A stretch of DNA of 64,000 nucleotides from Aplidium turbinatum (lineage: Eukaryota > Chordata > Ascidiacea > Aplousobranchia > Polyclinidae), in the NCBI GenBank assembly GCA_918807975.1, contig OU964928.1, forward strand, positions 20,015,323 through 20,079,322. The letters run 5' to 3'. The notes below the pieces were generated by a model that saw only the letters and a list, made by a program, of their open reading frames with translations, was not told where the DNA came from and made no database searches. Both the position numbers and the translations under genes were made by a program. How positions within the stretch are numbered: position 1 is the stretch's first letter; each line of letters begins with the position of its first letter. This document shows, piece by piece, positions 28,249 to 39,782 of this stretch.

Positions 28249-28959
28249 ATGAACTCTTATCAGACACGATTAAGAACATTTAGTGAGGCGTGGCCACACC
28301 AAGAAAATACTTTTTCCCCACCAGATATGTTTGCTGAAGCTGGGTTCTTTTACCTCACCAACTTAGATTGGGTAAAGTGTTTTTCATGTGGGGTGAAGTT
28401 GCAAGGATGGCATGAGAAAGATGATCCTTGGTTTGAACATGCAAAGTGGAGTCCTCTGTAAGTATATTCTGACATAAGAAAATTTTATAAAATTGTTTTC
28501 GATTGTTAATTGGTTATTCACATAGCTAAACCACGCTATTTTGACAGATGCGAATATTTGAGAGAAAAGAAAGGAACACGATTTATCGAAATTATCACAA
28601 GTCAGTTTTTAAACGGACGACATAGCAGTTTTACACGTGATGGAAGAGTGTTAATCAACAACCAACGCACAAGAACAGAACAGAGAAATATGTTTTTCTT
28701 CGGAGAAGAAGACACTTCTCGCCTACGAGATGAGCAACCCAGACCAGCTGGAGAAGTACTCATGCAAGGAATTCAACGACCTGAAACAGAACTAACAGAT
28801 ACTTACTCTTGTGTTGTTTGCTTAGAAAGCAGAACCAATACCATCATCTTACCTTGTGGGCACATGTGTTGTTGTCGGGATTGTGTGCAAAAATTAAATA
28901 CATGTCCTTATTGTAGAAAAAAAATATTGAAAACTGTTATTGTTTATCGTGTCGAATAA
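28249..28959 (+). CDS. IAP-like BIR-RING protein, two exons (right copy)
   Basis: Identical to the left copy at 15273-15983. Exon 1 is 28249-28457 with the BIR Cys-x2-Cys and His. The GTAAGT...TTGACAG intron is 28458-28547. Exon 2 is 28548-28959 with the final BIR Cys and the RING. The fact that the intron restores the canonical W-S-P-L-C ending of the BIR is good evidence that it is real. A longer frame from a TTG upstream is not needed. Confidence 0.85.
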
Positions 28960-28969
28960 AAGTTAAAAA

Positions 28970-29045
28970 AAAACAACCTCAGTCATGGGAATTGAACCCA
29001 GGTCACTGATCATTAGCAATGTAACATAAAAAAAAAATCACTCTT
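28970..29045. other. tRNA 3'-half-like motif in Polinton arm (right)
   Basis: Inverse copy of 15187-15262; contains the B-box-like GGTTCAATTCC on the minus strand. Relic or Pol III signal; no complete tRNA fold. Confidence 0.35.
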
Positions 29046-29292
29046 TACAGACCACAAACGAAAAAATATTTATTTGTTGCTTTTTATAAGTAAACCAAGA
29101 CATAGAGTATGTTAGCTTGTAGTTTCTAGCTAAAGTTCGTACTTAGATTTAATACATAACCTATTAGCATCACTCGTTCGTACCGAACCCGTCCTAGGTC
29201 GGAGGGTTCGATACCAAGTTCGTTCATAGAGTTCTTACCGGTCGTTCTTACATATCATTACGTCATAACATTCGTTCTTACAAGTTCGTACC

Positions 29293-29384
29293 GACTAGGC
29301 TTAGTACCGGTGGCTACATCATAACATCCGTTCGTACCGACTAGGCTTAGTACCGGTGGCTACATCATAACATCCGTTCGTACC
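29293..29384. repeat. Subterminal 46-bp tandem repeat x2 (right)
   Basis: Inverse of 14848-14939: two exact 46-bp units containing GTTCGTACC, within a longer zone of GTTCGTACC/GTTCTTAC motifs reaching to the element end. Confidence 0.85.
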
Positions 29385-29570
29385 GGTGGCTACGTCATAA
29401 CATCCGTTCTTACAAGTTCGTACCACAAAGTTCAGACCAAACAACCTTATCTTCGGTTCGTACCACAAAGGATGCGATCTAGGGTTCGTACCAAGCGAGG
29501 GGTCTTACCAGTTCGTACTAAGGGTTAGTACATTTACTTGCTCTACCATGCATCTACTACTACTGGAAAC

Positions 29571-32295
29571 CACTTAAATCTTGTTTATGGGGTAAAGTTT
29601 TAACATCGTCAGCCCAAGCTGGGTTAACCACCGAGGTTATATCACAAAACAGTTCATCAGTCTCTAACGACTGGATGTTGAGTTTAACAAGGTCAGCACA
29701 AGTAGGTTTCTGACCAGCCAGAGTATCCATTTTAAACGACGCTTTATCATACGGTTTAAGACCAAGTTCGCACACCAAGTCACTCGAAACAAAGGTCAAC
29801 TGCGAACCAGGATCATGCTGACAATACACCAACTTCGATTTGCCAGTCATTGGATTCAAAACACGAGCAGCAGTAACGCGGTTAAAGGCTGCTTTAACAT
29901 TTCCAATCTTAACATTACGCACAGGAACTCTGGCACCAGCCTCATCTTTACCGACCAAATCCAGAGAATCACGTGACGTCACATAAAAATCATGCAGAAG
30001 AAAATAGTGTTTCCTATCGTTGGTAGGTCCACACTTACGACAGTTATTTGCATGATTACAGTCTCTAACCATATGCTGGCGCAAACAATTCAAGCATTTG
30101 CCAGCTTTCACAATGACATCTCTCCGATCTTTAGGTGTCAAGCGCAAAAATTCTTTACAATTAGACAAAAAATGATATTCAACTTGACCACGTGACGAAC
30201 AACAAAAACATGCCGGTATGTCACTACGTCTGGCCACACCGCCGCGCGGTGCGCCAACAGCAGTCGAGTACTGCGAACTCCCTGAAATCACATTATCATG
30301 GGGTTTTACCGACGTCTGCCTAACCGGACATGAAGGCAATTTTCCTTTGCCAAACTTTTTAAAATGCTGCGACTCACCAGAATCGCCCATTAGCATAATG
30401 CTAAAATCAGTCGACTTGCGCGTTTCCTCCCGTACTACAAAATCAAACAAACTCTGAAAGGTAGGTTCCTCAGTGCTACCATACTGATCACCTAAAAAGT
30501 CAAGATAACGCTGCTTAGCGTCAAACGGGAGTCGCTTAGCCAAATCCAAAACAAAACGTCCTTCTAATTTATCACGCTGACCATAAGCTTTCGCATAAAG
30601 CAAACACTGCGACAATTCATCTTTAAACTCTTTCAAATCACTGGAAGAGATAGAAGTCAATTTGCTACCATAGCGATACTTTCTAATTTCTGGTTCTGCG
30701 AAAAGACCTCCACGAACTCTAAAACGTTGGGACAAGCGAGATAACGACATTTCTATCCTGTCTTCCTCTGACAAGCCAGGAGTGTCGGAAACCAAATTAG
30801 CAATCGTTTGTGCAGCTGTTCTAACACAAGCTGCTTGCAACAAAGTCAAACGAGTTCCCTTAAAGGGCGAAGCTGCCATCAAGGTCATAACACGATTTTT
30901 AAAGAAGACAAATGGCATATTATTACCATCGTAACCAATCAAGGCCGCCTTATCGAAGAACGTCCTACTATTTTGGTATTCAAAAAAGCAATCCTGCTGT
31001 TGAGAACTCGATTTAGCGGGGGAAGACAAGCTATATCCCTTAAGGGGGTGAGTGGGCTCAGTCACATGCACAGCCTGATCACGATCCTCAAACACGTTAA
31101 AATCAGGAGACACGATACGCCTCTCACAACCACCTAAATTACGTGTAGCTGGGCGATCAGCAACTAGCGGCGCAGAAAACTTTGAAGGGGGCAAAGCATT
31201 ACTGCTAATGGCGGCCCCGTGACCTGTACGCTCTGGGGGAGGAGTTCGGTTGTAATTTGCAGACCTTGGCTCTACAGCCTTCGGAAGACCCTTAGCCGCG
31301 GCCCCGAGACCTCCTGAAACAGCTGGAAAACATGTGGATTGTACTGGTCCACTTACAGATTGAACAGGCGTCTGGAAAAGGTTAGGTAAATTAAACTGCG
31401 ATTGATGTTCACTTCTGGAATGCCTAGAAGAGCCCTTCCTAGAGCTACGCCGGGAGCCCAACTCAGAACGATATTCAGCTAAAGCTACCTCCTTACGTTG
31501 TTCAGCCCTCAACTGTGCGTCTTTGAGTGCGAACTCAGCAGCTCTCGCTTCGGCTTTCGCGGCGGCCTCAGCAGCTCTCGCTTCGGCGTCAGCAGCTCTC
31601 GCGTCGGCCTCAGCTCTCGCGGCAGCCTCAGCTCGTATGGCCTCAGCTCGTATGGCCTCAGCTCTTGCGGCAGCCTCTGCTCGTGCGGCAGCCTCAGCTC
31701 GTATGGCTTCAGCTTTTGCGATGGCCTCAGCAGCTCTTGCTTCGGCCTCAGCTTGGATCTGGAGCTCCTCTCGTCTTAACTGTAGGTTAATTTGTGCAAC
31801 TATCCGTGACGAGCTCTCAGACATCCTAGTGCTTACATTTGAGGCGCTATCCTCAGGATGTATGTCAGCATCTAACCTATCTGAGAAATCACTTTCTTTT
31901 TGTTCGAAGTTATTTTTTAACGAGTTAAATTCGGGATCCACCCTATCACGAAGTTCTGCCAAGATTGCAGAGTTAACAATTTTACTCAAAAGAGCATGGA
32001 AATGCCGTAATTCCTCTTCTAAAGTAGATAACTTAGATCGAAAAATTAACAGTTCCTGCTTATCACTCAAAGAACCTAGGGCTACAGAAAGTTTCCCAAT
32101 TTGAGTCAAAATATCCCGTCTACGATGCCGGGCCTCTCGAACTGACTTAGCCTCATCGTTAATGGGTCCCTCCCCAGAATGGCCTGCCCGACCGCAAAGA
32201 ACATCATCAGGCTTAAACTCAGTCGAGTCGACGGCGGTCGAGTCCCTGTCGCCACCGAGTGTAGACATATTAAATGTTAGGGCTAAATTTAACAA
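29571..32295 (-). pseudogene. BEL/Pao gag-protease remnant right of the Polinton
   Basis: Minus-strand coding of copy 1. In order from the N-terminus: a polar head, a long Ala/Arg/Glu-rich coiled-coil (ARAEAIRAEAAARAEA-type repeats), the gag body, a Cys/His-rich zinc-binding region (CFCCSSRG, CLNCLRQH) and a retropepsin-like site (QHDPGSQLTFV). These are shared with the longer copy at 42875-49238. The element is a fossil. Confidence 0.85.
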
Positions 32296-32715
32296 TTAAA
32301 AAATTAAGTTACACAAACACACAAATTACAGTAGTTATAAAAAACTTAACTGCAAAGACCGTAAAAATACAAAAAAGAATTTAAATGCACGATACCGTAG
32401 CTGTACGAGTATGTGAAGTCCAAACGTCCACAAAACTTGCTTGGATTCTTCCACTTGAATCTTCAAGCACAGATGGATTGCCTTTAATCTTCTTTCTTGC
32501 CAATAAATGTCAAAGTTATTTTTCTTCTGTACCAAACTGAGAAGAAATGTCTTTACTTTTTAGCTTAAAGTTCTTCAGTTGCCTACCGAGAAGAAATGTC
32601 TTTAATTTTCTTTGCTTCTTTAGACTACCAACCAATAAGATCTTCTTTTATTATTTCTTTGCTTCTAAGTGCTTCTGTGCCAAACACTAGACAGAGAATC
32701 GTCTTTTATTTTTTA

Positions 32716-33260
32716 TGGTCACAGCGGTAAACCATAATCTCTTCTTGGGAAAATTTTAACATAAAGTTCCCTAATCCGTTCGTCTGTATATAATGACCGA
32801 AGAAACACACACTTGAACTTCTTTTCAAACAGTGTATTCCTGTAAAATTAGCCCGAGGCTACCGAAAACGAGGGGGTGCAACGCCTACACCACTTAAACT
32901 GTCACTACACAACAGATTACTTGGATAAAAGACGGAACTTTTGTCCAGCTAGCAAGCACTAAGCCAACAGTTAAATGTGCGGCCAACTTTCAAACAATCA
33001 TTTTACGAATGACCAGAATAGATATCAATATCTCAAATTCACGTAGAAAGTAACTGTGACGCAATAAATGAAAGACAATTATGAAGTCATTCCAACAGGT
33101 GTTTAAGCTGATGTAATATTTCCTGTTTAAACAGGCCCAAACAGGTCTTATGAACGATGGTGCAATTTTGGCACATGCTTTAGGAATTTCCATGACGTAA
33201 TATTCAGTAGACTTGAACGGTTTTATATGACGTTTGATTTGGTGAAAATTGTCGGGAACA
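32716..33260 (-). repeat. BEL/Pao 5' LTR of copy 1
   Basis: 545-bp LTR, TGGTCACAG...GGGAACA, about 2 differences from 12625-13169. It is followed by the TSD AATGG. Confidence 0.92.
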
Positions 33261-33265
33261 AATGG

Positions 33266-34156
33266 AAAGGTAAATCTTTTATATTGTGTGAAATTTCACT
33301 CCACATTTGCACACACAAGAAATGGAGTGTTTTTTTGCCAAAGTTTGTTTCAAACCTGGGAAGAAAAAATCTGGTTTTGGGTTAAAAAAGTAATTTTTTT
33401 TGGCTGAATGTGTTTTAAAATAACTCATTTGTTATGCAAGAAATGTTCATGAACTTTTTTGTAGTGGTAGGTGATGTATTTATGATGAGATTAAGCTGAA
33501 AGTTTTTTAAATAGCAATGTAAGTTTTTTTTTTAGCTGTTGTTTCATTTCTGAACGATCAGGTAGGGAGCCTTGAGTCACCTTGTGTTGGGACCTACAAG
33601 CCATGACAAGTGCCTGTGATAGTAGATGTTAAAGTGTCATATGACATCATTTTTTTGTTTTCACACCTTTCCATTAGGATATATCACAATTCTGACTTTT
33701 GTTTCGTTTGCAACTATTGATTATGCTATTTTACATGAAAATTCTGACAACTCTATTTTCACATGAAAATCCCAAGGAATCATCTGAAAAGTCTCCATCG
33801 CTTATTTCAAAATTTAAAGCTTGGAAGCTGGCTTGAAGATTGATTTCACACATAAATAATACAACTATGTTTTAGAATAGTATTTTTGATATGGCAAAGT
33901 GATTTCTTTGCTAAAATACTACATTTTTTGGCTTATTGCAATTGTGGCTTATCGCTCCCCACATGTGAGCCGCTTGGCGCGTGTTTATGTTTTTGAGCGT
34001 AAATTAAACATTCGTTGAAATAATAACTTGTGCTTTTGCTGTAGAGTAGGTAGCACTACAAGGCATTGCAAAGCCAAATTTTAGAGAAAAATATTGAGAA
34101 ACGTAGAAGATATGCATCTAAAAGAAAAAAGTAGCTCGCAGGTCCCGACCTTCCCC
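33266..34156. mobile_element. TA-flanked DNA element, copy B
   Basis: From about 33373 to 34156 this matches copy A (about 3770-4547) with few differences. It includes the right end GGTCCCGACCTTCCCC followed by TA. To the left it carries different sequence, up to the edge of BEL copy 1. Its left terminus is not visible; it was probably a longer family member interrupted by the BEL element. It sits in the minus-strand LINE. Confidence 0.7.
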
Positions 34157-34158
34157 TA

Positions 34159-34299
34159 TCATATTGATGTATGTCGTCTAGTTTAACAAAGTAGCCAGAA
34201 AAACATGCTGGCAAAAAATTATTTTCATACTTGAACATGAACTGTGCATATGCCAGCTTTGCAAGGTCACTCACTTTTAATACCTGAAATTTGCTGTGG
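34159..34299 (-). pseudogene. LINE ORF2 C-terminal piece
   Basis: On the minus strand SKFQVLKVSDLAKLAYAQF and FKYENNFLPACF...IHQY form the well-known last part of CR1/Jockey-group LINE ORF2 (K-Y-x-N-x-x-L-P-x-x-F ... I-H-x-Y). It continues the pieces at 50487-50670 and 51514-51730, from which it is separated by the 16-kb hAT-like insertion. On its 3' side it is cut by copy B of the TA element. Confidence 0.7.
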
Positions 34300-34429
34300 G
34301 CTACATGCAGAGATGGGCAAGATCACCAGTATTGGTGATCTTGAAGATCAAGATCATCAAAAATAGGTGATCTTGAAGATCAAGATCGTGATCTTAAAGA
34401 TCAAGATCAGTTTCAAGATCACTTTTTGT

Positions 34430-35242
34430 GTAGGCCTACTTGAAAAAATATGAAGTTTTTGATCAATGATGTAGCAAAAATAATTACTATAAGCAACCTG
34501 GGTAAAGGTATATAGTTGGTATTGCTAACTTTTACTTTTAACTACTCGATCGCTGGCTTAAGAATTGTTATAAGTTAGTGACTGCTGCTATTAGGCCTAT
34601 CAATTGTTGACGTAGTTTGCGTAGAATCACAACGTCACAATCAAGGCCGATGTTGATTCTTTTCAGGACTACCTAACAGTAGTCCTGAAAAAGTCACAAA
34701 ATTTGCAATTAGTTTTATACTATTTATTTATAATAAAAAAATAAAACTAAACTTTGAACTGCATCATTTTTACCAAACTTTTGTCTGGTTCATGTGGTAG
34801 ATTTTATTCGTGTTACTAAGTAGTTTTAACTTTCACTGTATTATGTCAATGTTTATTGCACCATTTACCCATCTGGCAACCTTGATACTGCTGCCTGCTA
34901 TCAAAAAAGTTCAGAGGTTTGCGGTCCGACATACCGTTCCATACTCAGATCCTAAACAAGTCTTGGTCTGGTTGATTTGCTGCAATAAACCACTCTACAC
35001 TACCAAAGTCGGCTGGAATCCAGTTTTTTTAACACCACCATTCTAAACTTTTGAAACATCTAAAATTGGGTCAAAGAAAGCAAATATTTCTTTAAACTTC
35101 ACACATGGAAGTTGTGAACAAAGTGAAATTATTTTTTATTATACGTCAACATAAAGTACACGGAAGTTGACTTCTTTATTATTACCAACACAGAAAACTT
35201 TTTCAAATTTGAAATGGCAACACTGACCAGATTAGGTGGAGA
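34430..35242. other. Body of the 16-kb hAT, non-coding
   Basis: No coding sequence recognised. A perfect 10-bp stem hairpin, TTTCAGGACT...AGTCCTGAAA, lies at about 34660-34690. TCTGGCAACCTTG at about 34868-34880 recalls hAT ends but has no partner. Confidence 0.35.
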
Positions 35243-37079
35243 CTTTAAATCAAGGGTCTCAAACAGGCGGCCCGCGGGCCGCATGCGGCCCGCGATACAT
35301 TTTTAAACTTTGAAATAATTCATAATCACACTAGCCTACATATTTTTGTATATAGGAAGATAAAATGCTCAAAAAACCTGAAAATGCCCATCAAACTTCA
35401 GACGATTTTTTAACACTACTGTCGCGCCATTTTTGTGTAGTAGGCTGTGGGCCGACCTCGATTTTTCGCTTTAAAAATGCAATTGAGTTGCACCCCCCCT
35501 GTAGACAATACTTTCTTGATATCGTTCGATAGAGTAATTTTTACTGAGTCCAAAACAAAAAAATTCAAGCAAAAACCTGTGTTCGCTAAAAAGATATTAG
35601 GCTTGGAAGATATTAAAAAGGACGCGGATGAATACACTTACAGGCACTACTTTTATGTGACGCTTCATGATTCGGCGCAAGCGATTGGCTGGCAACACCT
35701 CGATTACACCCACTTGTCGTGCATTTAACGCATCGGTGCGCACATAACCTAGCAACGATCAAAGCGAAGTCAGGACTGCAGTAGTGTTTTTCTTGATCAA
35801 ACTTAATTTATTTTGCTTCATGATTTAGGCTACCGTTTTGAACTTTATGTTCGATAGATTGTTACACATAAAAAAATCTATGATTATGAAGTTACAGTTA
35901 AGTATGAAGTAAAACTTATGATGAAAGTTATCGAAGTAAAACCAACCAACCAGTGATCACCATTCTTATTGCTTATGAGAGGCTACCAGAAGGTGAGTAA
36001 AATGACTAGTTGACTATCAAGTTCCTACTACCTAAATGTTATTTTAAAGTATGAAGCTAATGAAACATAGTGGGAGGGGGTCTGGGATGCTTGCCCACAT
36101 AAAAGTTTACCTTGCTTTGATGACATTTCGTACACTTTAAGGCCTAATAGTGTAAATTTTGTATTAAGACACACACTTTATATTTTACCAAGTTTATCAA
36201 AATTGGACTTCTGTAGAAGTTAATTGTGTCACAAATTTTGATTTCAAATTAAAGCTTTGTTTTAAACATGCTATCTTTATCATAGCCACAAAGAGATTTT
36301 AATGATTGATTTGTTGAAGGTTGTATAGTGCTGTGTTGGCTTTTAATAGAATTTTGAAAATTTGCTGATGTCCAAACTTCTCTTAGTGTAGGCCTACATG
36401 GCACATTTCACCTCATACATTGAAATAGTCCAAATTAATTGTCAACTAGTTGAGTGAGCAATGTGTTTGTAGATTACTACTATACCGTTCCTATTATACA
36501 ACTTAGTTTACATTAGTTTGTTTTAGGATGGACCCTCGGCCCCAGAACCTCATACGAAGATGATCTCATTCCTTTAATGCATATCTTGATCATATATGTA
36601 CTGCATAAAAACAAAGTGTGCCTGATACAATTGCCATCACCGAACACTGTTTTGGCTTGTCCACTGTACTTTGTAGACAAAATAAAGTAATATTCCTTTA
36701 CAGAGGTTTATAGGCTATGTCTCTCAGTCACATTTTGCTATGAGCATAAAAACTGCATTTATGTGTATCTTCATTGATCACAATTTGATTTGTTTTGCAG
36801 ATATGTTTGTGGTCTTATCGGACTCGTGGTGATTATTCTGCTGTTGAAATTTGAAGTCTTGCACTTTCTACTTCATCAATGCAAAGTCCATGATAAAGAG
36901 TTTGAACTACATAGTCAATAGTCATTGTACTGTCATGGACATATACTGTATCAGAATTAATGCACTATATCCACCTACTCTAGTATGATACAATATTCCA
37001 AAAGTATACATGTAAACTTTTGCTTATAGCCTATTTCATTGGTATATTAAAAGAAATTATGCTATATAATACCCTTCAA

Positions 37080-37208
37080 TTGTTCTGAAGTTATGGGTTT
37101 TTATGGTTACTTTGACTATGCATTTTATTATAATCACTCTTAAAATGAATTATTCTGAAGTCAGGTGTTTTTATGATTACTTTGGCTGTGCATTTCATTA
37201 CAATCACC
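37080..37208. repeat. Tandem ~70-bp duplication
   Basis: TTCTGAAGT...GTTTTTATG...TTACTTTG...CTTGCATTT-type sequence ending AATCAC occurs at about 37083-37138 and 37152-37207 with moderate divergence, inside the foldback element. Confidence 0.55.
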
Positions 37209-37624
37209 ATGGCCACCTGGAGATGCGGCCTGATTTGTCACATTTTGCAGATTTTGATTACAGCTAATGCTAGTGCTTAACCGATATTTTTTGAGATATT
37301 TTTACTTTTTGCGGTTTCCTAATGACAAAAAACTTTTTTGTTGGTTTGGGGAAGCAGTAGCAAATGAGAAAAAGTAAGTTGAAAAACGCAAAATCAGACT
37401 GTTATTGAAAATTAACAGTCTGACTAAAATCTACAAAATCAAGTTTTCTTTATTTTTCAACATGTGAGGATGTTAAAACCTATTGTGTCATCTTGGGAAA
37501 AGAATGAAGAAAGCGTAAAAATCTAATTTTTAGAAAAATTTATTTAAACGTTCGCCCAAAGTTAGAAAAACCTGGAAATTTCAGCAAAATGTGACAAATC
37601 AGGCCGTATCTTTAGGTGGCCATG
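37208..37624. mobile_element. MITE with ~45-bp inverted ends
   Basis: CATGGCCACCT...CGGCCTGATTTGTCACATT is mirrored at the right end. The 7-bp repeat CAATCAC stands on both sides (37201-37207, 37625-37631). No coding sequence. An insertion into the foldback element. Confidence 0.7.
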
Positions 37625-37881
37625 CAATCACCCTTAAAAGGAATTTATTGGTAAGAACACACATATTGCATATCATGTTATACTATGTGTTCTTAGGCAT
37701 TAAGAATTGTTTTGACAAAAGTGTAATATTAACTGGCATTATTCCATACGTGTGTCACACAAACATGTTAATATAGAAAATTGTAATTTCCATCATTAGA
37801 CAGATTAATGGAAGAGCATTTGTTTGCTGAAAATGATTTATTGTTGTGAATAACTGCCATTGCACTTGCAGGCCTATAGAT

Positions 37882-37928
37882 TTGTTGATAAACCACCATA
37901 GATTGTCAATGGTGGTTTATTATTGTCA
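37882..37928. repeat. Short hairpin
   Basis: GATAAACCACCAT and ATGGTGGTTTATT pair around a 9-base loop. It is short and lacks context for a microRNA; probably repeat-derived. Confidence 0.4.
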
Positions 37929-39782
37929 ACATTGTCATTACAAAAAATTAATTGTCTGTTAGTGCTATTTTATTTGCTTCTACCAAATTTGTAGCATCTG
38001 CTTTTTTCATTATTTGTGCATAGCCTATAAACAATTATACAGAAAACTGCCAACATGCAAAAATTCTATCTTTTTGATTCGCTGGTAACAAATAAAATTG
38101 AATGAATTCAGTTTTTTTGTATTAGCCTAATAATATTTTATAAAAGGAGAAAATAAACAGCTATTAAACTATAGCCTATCAATCAGAGAATTTAGTCCAT
38201 CACAAGTGATACGGTAGTGATCTTTGAGGTCTCATACGCCTGTAGCCTACTGTATATTTATCACAAATATGCATTGCTCAGTGGTTTACAATGCAGGCAT
38301 TTTCAGTGCTCTTTATGCTGAGTGCAAAGTAGGAAAGCACATTTTCTAAGGTTTTTGATGACCCCAAGGGGTAGGTTATTTGCCATTTTCACTGACTTAG
38401 ATGTAGGCACTACAGTATATGAACAAGGCCACATATATATAGTAGTGGGCTTGTGGTATAGTTTTAACGTTTAAATGAAGAAACCAATCCTATTAAAAAG
38501 CGAACAAAGAATTCAAAGTTATTTTACAAAGGTCATGAAACAAGGGAGGTTGTTGAACAAAGATACCAAGGTCAGGAGCAAAATGGCTGGAATGCAAGGT
38601 TAATCTAATCAAAAAATATATAGCCCAGAAATAGACAGTTTGGTGTTGAAATACAATCACTTTATGTCTCATTTTTGCACTGATATCGCGGAGAGCCACA
38701 GTTAATTAGAAATGATCCATCTGTTTAGAGAAGAAGACAAATAGAAAGATAGGTTTATTTTCTTCTTTTTTATGTTGTGTTTAAGTATTCTACATTGCAA
38801 CAGGCAAGAAAAATGCGAAACTACTGCTACCAAACAACTTTCATGCAGTCCTGACTTAGCTTTGATCGTTGCTAGGTTATGTGCGCACCGATGCGTTAAA
38901 TGCACGACAAGTGGGTGTAATCGAGGTGTTGCCAGCCAATCGCTTGCGCCGAATCATGAAGCGTCACATAAAAGTAGTGCCTGTAAGTGTATTCATCCGC
39001 GTCCTTTTTAATATCTTCCAAGCCTAATATCTTTTCAGCGAACACAGGTTTTTGCTTGAACTTTTTTGTTTTGGACTCGGTAAAAATTACTCAATCGAAC
39101 AATATCAAGAAAGTATTGTCTACAGGGGGGGTGCAACTCAACTAACGAATTTTCAGACTCGGCCCACAGCCTATAGGGGAAACTCGTATTGTTACATCGC
39201 AATCACATTGCCTATTCACTCACTGTGTCATAATTGCAATAGCAACTTTGGCACTTGCTGAAGTTCATTCTTCAACCACTGGCGCCGACTTACGGGGTGG
39301 CCACGCCACCCCGTAACCGCTGTGGCGGGGTGGCAGCCACCTCGTTTAGGCTACATTACTTACTGCAAATAAATGTAATTTGAACGGACGTTTAAATCTT
39401 TTTTTGGTCATTGGTTTTCGCTTCAAGTCAACGTAAAGCAAGAAGTGAACCAATACAGTATTGCGAAGAAAATGATTGTTTTGTCGCAAGCATGATACTC
39501 GCGTAACATCAAGCAAGCTACGTGAAGATTATGCAACACGTGGCTACGAGTTTTTTCCTTGTTGTTGTTGCGATTGTTTTATTTGTTATTTGTCATAAGT
39601 CATTGTTACATTTGTTAGGTTTACAATGGGATTTATTAATCAATAAAATACGACCTTTCCATTGCCTCCCTCAAAAATCTTTTTTGAAAATTTTTAAACT
39701 GCTCATAATATCGCTATAAATTATGCCAGATAAAATACTTGGAAATAAAATTATCTCGATGATTGATAACTCCACCCCCTAA

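Larger units (their letters stand above)
14668..29564. mobile_element. Polinton/Maverick with ~4.77-kb inverted ends
   Basis: The element starts AGTAGTAGTAGATGCATGG and ends in the inverse. It is flanked by the 6-bp direct repeat GGAAAC (14662-14667, 29565-29570), the target size and AG start usual for Polintons. The 14897 bp divide into identical inverted arms (14668-19438, 24794-29564) and a 5355-bp single-copy centre. It holds the family's hallmark set: protein-primed DNA polymerase B, DDE integrase with chromodomain, adenovirus-type cysteine protease, packaging ATPase, major and minor capsid proteins. It also carries BIR-RING and death-fold genes. It looks nearly whole, with about one apparent break. 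The uninterrupted target survives at 46588-46593 in BEL copy 2. Arms that match without gaps point to a very recent origin or ongoing conversion between arms. Confidence 0.96.
24794..29564 (-). repeat. Polinton right inverted-repeat arm (4771 bp)
   Basis: Exact inverse of 14668-19438 (x pairs with 44232 minus x, no gaps). Its six genes point to the right end. Because both arms match at every frame examined, they are either a fresh duplication or kept equal by copying between arms during replication. Confidence 0.95.
12625..33260 (-). mobile_element. BEL/Pao LTR element (copy 1), split by a Polinton
   Basis: Two 545-bp LTRs (12625-13169 and 32716-33260) start TGGTCACAGCGG and end GGGAACA, differ at about 2 positions, and are flanked by the 5-bp direct repeat AATGG (12620-12624, 33261-33265). 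Internal gag and pol remnants lie on the minus strand on either side of the Polinton at 14668-29564. Without the Polinton the element is about 5.7 kb, against 8.2 kb for the copy at 41997-50233. It is broken in a few places beyond the insertion. Near-identical LTRs indicate a young insertion, with the Polinton younger still. Confidence 0.93.
35441..39173. mobile_element. Foldback DNA element with ~340-bp inverted arms
   Basis: The arms 35441-35780 and 38844-39173 are inverse copies at roughly 95 percent, beginning TAGGCTGTGGGCCGA. The direct flank is a short TAG or TA. The 3-kb interior has no recognisable gene. Arms that long with high identity suggest recent activity or conversion. The superfamily is undecided. 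Confidence 0.75.

Noticed and set aside
31523-32104. 193-codon plus-strand frame rich in Ala/Ser
   Set aside because: It is the antisense of the gag coiled-coil repeats; the Ala/Ser pattern is produced by the repeated codons on the other strand.
37882-37928. MicroRNA precursor
   Set aside because: The stem is only about 13 bp with a 9-base loop, too short for a precursor.
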